35,892 nt of DNA from a bacterium (GTDB lineage Bacteria; Electryoneota; AABM5-125-24; Hatepunaeales; Hatepunaeaceae), in the NCBI GenBank assembly GCA_021734165.1, contig JAIPJL010000020.1, positions 1 to 35,892 of the forward strand, given 5' to 3'. Positions within the stretch are counted from its first letter, which is position 1; each line of letters opens with the position of its first letter. Both the position numbers and the translations under genes were made by a program. Below are positions 33,801 through 35,892 of the stretch, one piece after another. The notes under the pieces were generated by a model. The model was not told the origin of the DNA. It was given only the letters and a program-made list of their open reading frames with translations, and searched no databases.

Positions 33801-35892
33801 GCTGTTATCTGGTTGGAAAACAATGGCAATGAGGAATTTAATCAAAACTGCAGGCATGCGATTTTTAGTGGAGTTGAAGGCTGCCGGACGATCTTCCCTG
33901 TCGATTTTGATGGAGATGAGGATATTGATATAGTATTAGGTTCTGACACAGAAGGTTTAATTTTCTGGCTTGAGAATGATGGTGATGAGGATTTCGAGTA
34001 TCATCTTATTGCTGAAGGATGCGAGGGAGTAACTACTGTTTATATGGTCGATTTTGATCTTGATGATGACCTTGATGTTTTAGTGTCATTGTGTGAAGGT
34101 GATGATAATATAATCTGGTTAGAAAACCATGGTGATAATGAGTTTTCCCGATATCTTGTTTCAGATGGATTTGGTACACCCTTGTCTGTAATCGCTGATG
34201 ATGTAGATGGTGACGGTGATTTCGACATTGTTGGCGCTTCTTATGATGATGACGAGATCACCTGGTGGGAGAATAACATTATTGAGATTCCACATCCGGA
34301 TATTGCTGTTGAACCAATGGAGCTTGATTTTGGTGAAGTCAATGTCAACGAATCAGAGGAACTCAGTCTCACGATCATTAATAATGGTGATGAGAATCTT
34401 ACGGTTGAAGGTTTTTCTGTGGAGGGTGAGTATTTTGAAATCAATAACGAAAATGGCTTCATGCTCCGACCCAATCAAAGAAGTACAAGAACTGTCACTT
34501 TCTCTCCCGAAGAGGCAGGTGAATTTGCAGGAATAGTAACCATTACTTCCAACGATCCGCAGAGCCGAGAAGTGGAAGTTGCGCTTGCAGGGATCGCTGT
34601 TCACGCTAATATCTTCACAGCACACCAGATACACAGAAATTCCGCCGGTGCGCGAGCTATTGCTGCAGTTGAAATGAACAACGATGGAAATATTGATATT
34701 GTAGCTTGTGAAATGGAAGATCTTTACTGGTATGAGAACAATGGCGAGCAGGAATTTGAAGAGCATCATATAGCGCAAAACAGTGACGATATTCATTATC
34801 CAAGAAAGGTGGTTGTAATAGATTTCGATGGTGATGACGATCTGGATATTTTCCTGACCAACTATACAGGTAACTCCATCTATTGGTATGAGAATAGCGG
34901 CGATAATGAATTTGAGGAACATGTCGTAGATGATGACTTTAGAGCCCCACGCGGGCTTAATGCGACAGATTTTGATAACGATGGAGACGTTGACGTTATA
35001 GCAGGAGGTGTTGCCGGTGATGGGCTTGCCTGGTGGGAAAACGATGGTGATCAGAACCTGGAAAAACATGTTATAGGTGGAGACGAAGAGAATTCATGCT
35101 ATTCAATTTATACCGTTGATTATGATGAAGATGGGGATATGGATGTCATTGCAGGAGATTTTAATGGACAGATTATATTTTGGGAAAATGACGGTGATCA
35201 GGAATTTGACAGACATATAATCGAACAATCACAACACCCAGGGTCGGTTTATACAATCGATCTGGATAATGACGCTGATCTTGATGTTCTTACAGCATCT
35301 TACTCGATAAATTTAATTTTCTGGCTTGAGAATGAGGGTAATGGAGATTATAGTAATCATGTCATTAATAATCATATCAGTAGATGTTACAGTGTGTCTG
35401 CTGCTGATTTCGATCTGGACGGAGATACAGATATACTGGCTGCCGGTGATGATGAAACGTGTTGGTGGGAGAATGATGGAGAAATGGGCTTAACTGAACA
35501 CGCCGTTCCTGATAATTTAGCGAATGCTATGAGTGTTGTCCCCATCGATCTCGATAAAGATGGTGATTTTGACATTCTCGGAGGAGCGCTAAATGCCGCA
35601 ACCACCTGGTGGGAAAACAATCTTAATCCACCGATTCCCGATATTGCTGTTGAACCTGATGCTCTTGACTTTGGTGAAGTGAATGTTGATGAAATATCTG
35701 AGCAAACTTTCTCTATTAGCAATAATGGTGAAGCTGATCTAATTGTCAGTGAAATTTCTATCGAAGACGATTACTTCTCAGTCGAATTTGAAGAAGAGAT
35801 AGTCCTTGAACCAGACGAAGAGGTTGAGATTACGGTCGCTTTCGCTCCTGAAGAGACAGGTGAATATGCCGGATTAATTACCATATTTTCCA
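30837..35892 (+). CDS. Giant surface protein: beta-helix plus three FG-GAP/ASH blocks (3' end outside window)
   Basis: The frame is open from this ATG to the last base: at least 1685 codons with no stop. Signal peptide about 1-23 (LILTFLLISCLQA). Residues 24-335 form a right-handed beta-helix of the kind starting NVPDDHETIQAAIDAAEDGD and ending RADMGAYYF. Three blocks follow, at about 338-795, 798-1255 and 1256 to the end. Each has seven units of a FG-GAP/VCBS-type repeat (DIDGDGDIDVVG for calcium binding, then WWENDGNEEFxxHVI), then an ASH/HYDIN-like domain (AVEPDALDFGEVNVDE, residues about 695, 1155 and 1602 onward). Block period is 1377 bases between blocks 1 and 2. Seven units per block suggests one propeller each. 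AAGGT lies nine bases before the ATG. A T9SS sorting domain is expected beyond the window but not seen. Confidence 0.9.
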   Translation, partial: MKSPAYGLHVLILTFLLISCLQAEILNVPDDHETIQAAIDAAEDGDTVLVDPGEYVENIDFNGKNITVASLYLIDPNDDYINSTIIDGDENGSVVTFENEETEDAVLTGFTIQNGAARNGGGICCLESSPTISYCVIMDNFAQSYGGGIYFRQVDMIIECCYIINNHSPINSGYGGFYSLCSDITFDHCIISDNGVGENTNTFVIHASNNTFINCTFSNNSSNNDVFIRINSESVVSFENSIIWLNSAGCISLTDDCVITFSYTNFEGGQENISSNGGEVNWGEGNIDDDPLFSDPDNGDYHLTENSPCIDAGDPDSPEDPDETRADMGAYYFDQRRDDEIEWTEHVIDGDFDGAYDVDVADIDGDGDIDVVGVAEDDNTVAWWENDGNEEFQRHVIDNNFTRGRVVLTVDFDGDGDIDVIAGAATRGGQVKWYENNNGDFEGHVIDDEIYVNALFAEDIDSDGDIDLLGSWEQPRVVVETLFWWENDGEQNFEVHYERAPSRIQDVVVLDIDDDGDIDILACTESRDESVIWWENDGSQDFSEESMHIICEDISNSSTLFPVDFDDDNDIDIILGTDQSQVYWLENNGNENFEYHLIMDDLEGVTSVYVVDLDFDEDLDVLISKYGEEGNYITWMENLGNDEFSENVIDEDFNGCWSLKAVDLDQDGDFDCVGSSRFEDSITWWENNLNPPIPDIAVEPDALDFGEVNVDEISEQTFTITNNGEADLIISEISTEGDYFAVEFEDEFLLETDQEVEITVTFSPEEEGEFAGVITIISNDPDAREVEVTLAGIGRRDDEIEWTEHVIDGDFDGAYDVYAADIDGDGDMDIIGVAFDGGYSAFWENNGNEEFERVVIDVHFNYGVVVKAVDLNSDGNIDVIAGTDGQGRLVKWYEYIEGNFWGHVLESGIPNGVHSLYPQDIDSDGDIDILAGRFNNENALMWWENDGEQNMERYWDIDGCQRIQDVAALDLNEDGEIDFLACRDLSDEAVIWLENNGNEEFNQNCRHAIFSGVEGCRTIFPVDFDGDEDIDIVLGSDTEGLIFWLENDGDEDFEYHLIAEGCEGVTTVYMVDFDLDDDLDVLVSLCEGDDNIIWLENHGDNEFSRYLVSDGFGTPLSVIADDVDGDGDFDIVGASYDDDEITWWENNIIEIPHPDIAVEPMELDFGEVNVNESEELSLTIINNGDENLTVEGFSVEGEYFEINNENGFMLRPNQRSTRTVTFSPEEAGEFAGIVTITSNDPQSREVEVALAGIAVHANIFTAHQIHRNSAGARAIAAVEMNNDGNIDIVACEMEDLYWYENNGEQEFEEHHIAQNSDDIHYPRKVVVIDFDGDDDLDIFLTNYTGNSIYWYENSGDNEFEEHVVDDDFRAPRGLNATDFDNDGDVDVIAGGVAGDGLAWWENDGDQNLEKHVIGGDEENSCYSIYTVDYDEDGDMDVIAGDFNGQIIFWENDGDQEFDRHIIEQSQHPGSVYTIDLDNDADLDVLTASYSINLIFWLENEGNGDYSNHVINNHISRCYSVSAADFDLDGDTDILAAGDDETCWWENDGEMGLTEHAVPDNLANAMSVVPIDLDKDGDFDILGGALNAATTWWENNLNPPIPDIAVEPDALDFGEVNVDEISEQTFSISNNGEADLIVSEISIEDDYFSVEFEEEIVLEPDEEVEITVAFAPEETGEYAGLITIFS
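32910..32983 (+). repeat. 74-bp exact repeat, copy 1 (ASH domain of block 1)
   Basis: Identical over 74 bases to 35631-35704 in block 3, while the same part of block 2 (from 34290) is diverged. Encodes the start of the ASH-like domain (PIPDIAVEPDALDFGEVNVD). Confidence 0.9.
35631..35704 (+). repeat. 74-bp exact repeat, copy 2 (ASH domain of block 3)
   Basis: Second copy of the 74-base identical stretch, 2721 bases downstream of the first and in the same frame. Confidence 0.9.

Noticed and set aside
31569-35722. Several long minus-strand reading frames (up to 238 codons) across the giant repeat gene
   Set aside because: They are mirror images of the repeated GAT/GGT-rich plus-strand codons. 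They lack ribosome binding sites, and the plus frame is open throughout with signal peptide and domain repeats.

Overview
The window comes from a Gram-negative bacterium of the FCB (Fibrobacterota-Chlorobiota-Bacteroidota) superphylum, probably an uncultured candidate phylum rather than classical Bacteroidota. Three things point there. Four secreted proteins end in a C-terminal module beginning YPNPFNSS/TTTI, the type A sorting domain of the type IX secretion system (T9SS). The surface proteins are built from LVIVD, FG-GAP/VCBS and HYDIN/ASH-like repeats. An lpxK gene shows that lipid A is made. Recognisable promoters look sigma70-like (TTGACA, 17 nt, TACTAT or TAAAAT) and several genes start with GTG or TTG. 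The exact phylum cannot be read from this sequence.

Positions 1-9481 are a dense housekeeping block on the plus strand. It holds the 3' part of RNase Y (rny), an amidohydrolase, a class I glutamine amidotransferase, holA (DNA polymerase III delta), an ECF sigma factor with its zinc-finger anti-sigma factor, and then a strong terminator. A second run follows: a 59-residue protein, rdgB, a cysteine desulfurase, mnmA and panB. The desulfurase and MnmA together can make 2-thiouridine in tRNA.

Positions 9693-20635 are mixed. A 1385-residue secreted protein carries a gingipain (C25)-like domain whose catalytic Cys appears replaced by Ser. Next are a DinB-family protein and a convergent lipoprotein gene that share a bidirectional terminator. 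Then comes a tightly packed operon: GT-C membrane glycosyltransferase, MocA-like nucleotidyltransferase, XdhC, DUF374 acyltransferase and lpxK. It mixes envelope biogenesis with molybdenum-enzyme maturation.

Positions 20812-35892 are a surface-protein island with roomy intergenic spaces. It holds a two-module secreted protein, an unknown T9SS cargo protein, two LVIVD propeller proteins of 14 repeats each, and a giant unfinished ORF of at least 1685 codons (beta-helix, then three blocks of seven FG-GAP-type repeats plus one ASH-like domain). In the middle sits one DASS/SLC13 transporter gene flanked by two inverted, 95% identical 82-bp elements. The intergenic spaces carry several families of palindromic and short tandem repeats.

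No rRNA, tRNA, CRISPR array, transposase, phage gene or T9SS machinery gene was found. The most unusual features are the 82-bp inverted pair around the transporter, the propeller architecture of the surface proteins, the degenerate C25 active site, and a hairpin that would sequester the ribosome binding site of the C25-like gene.
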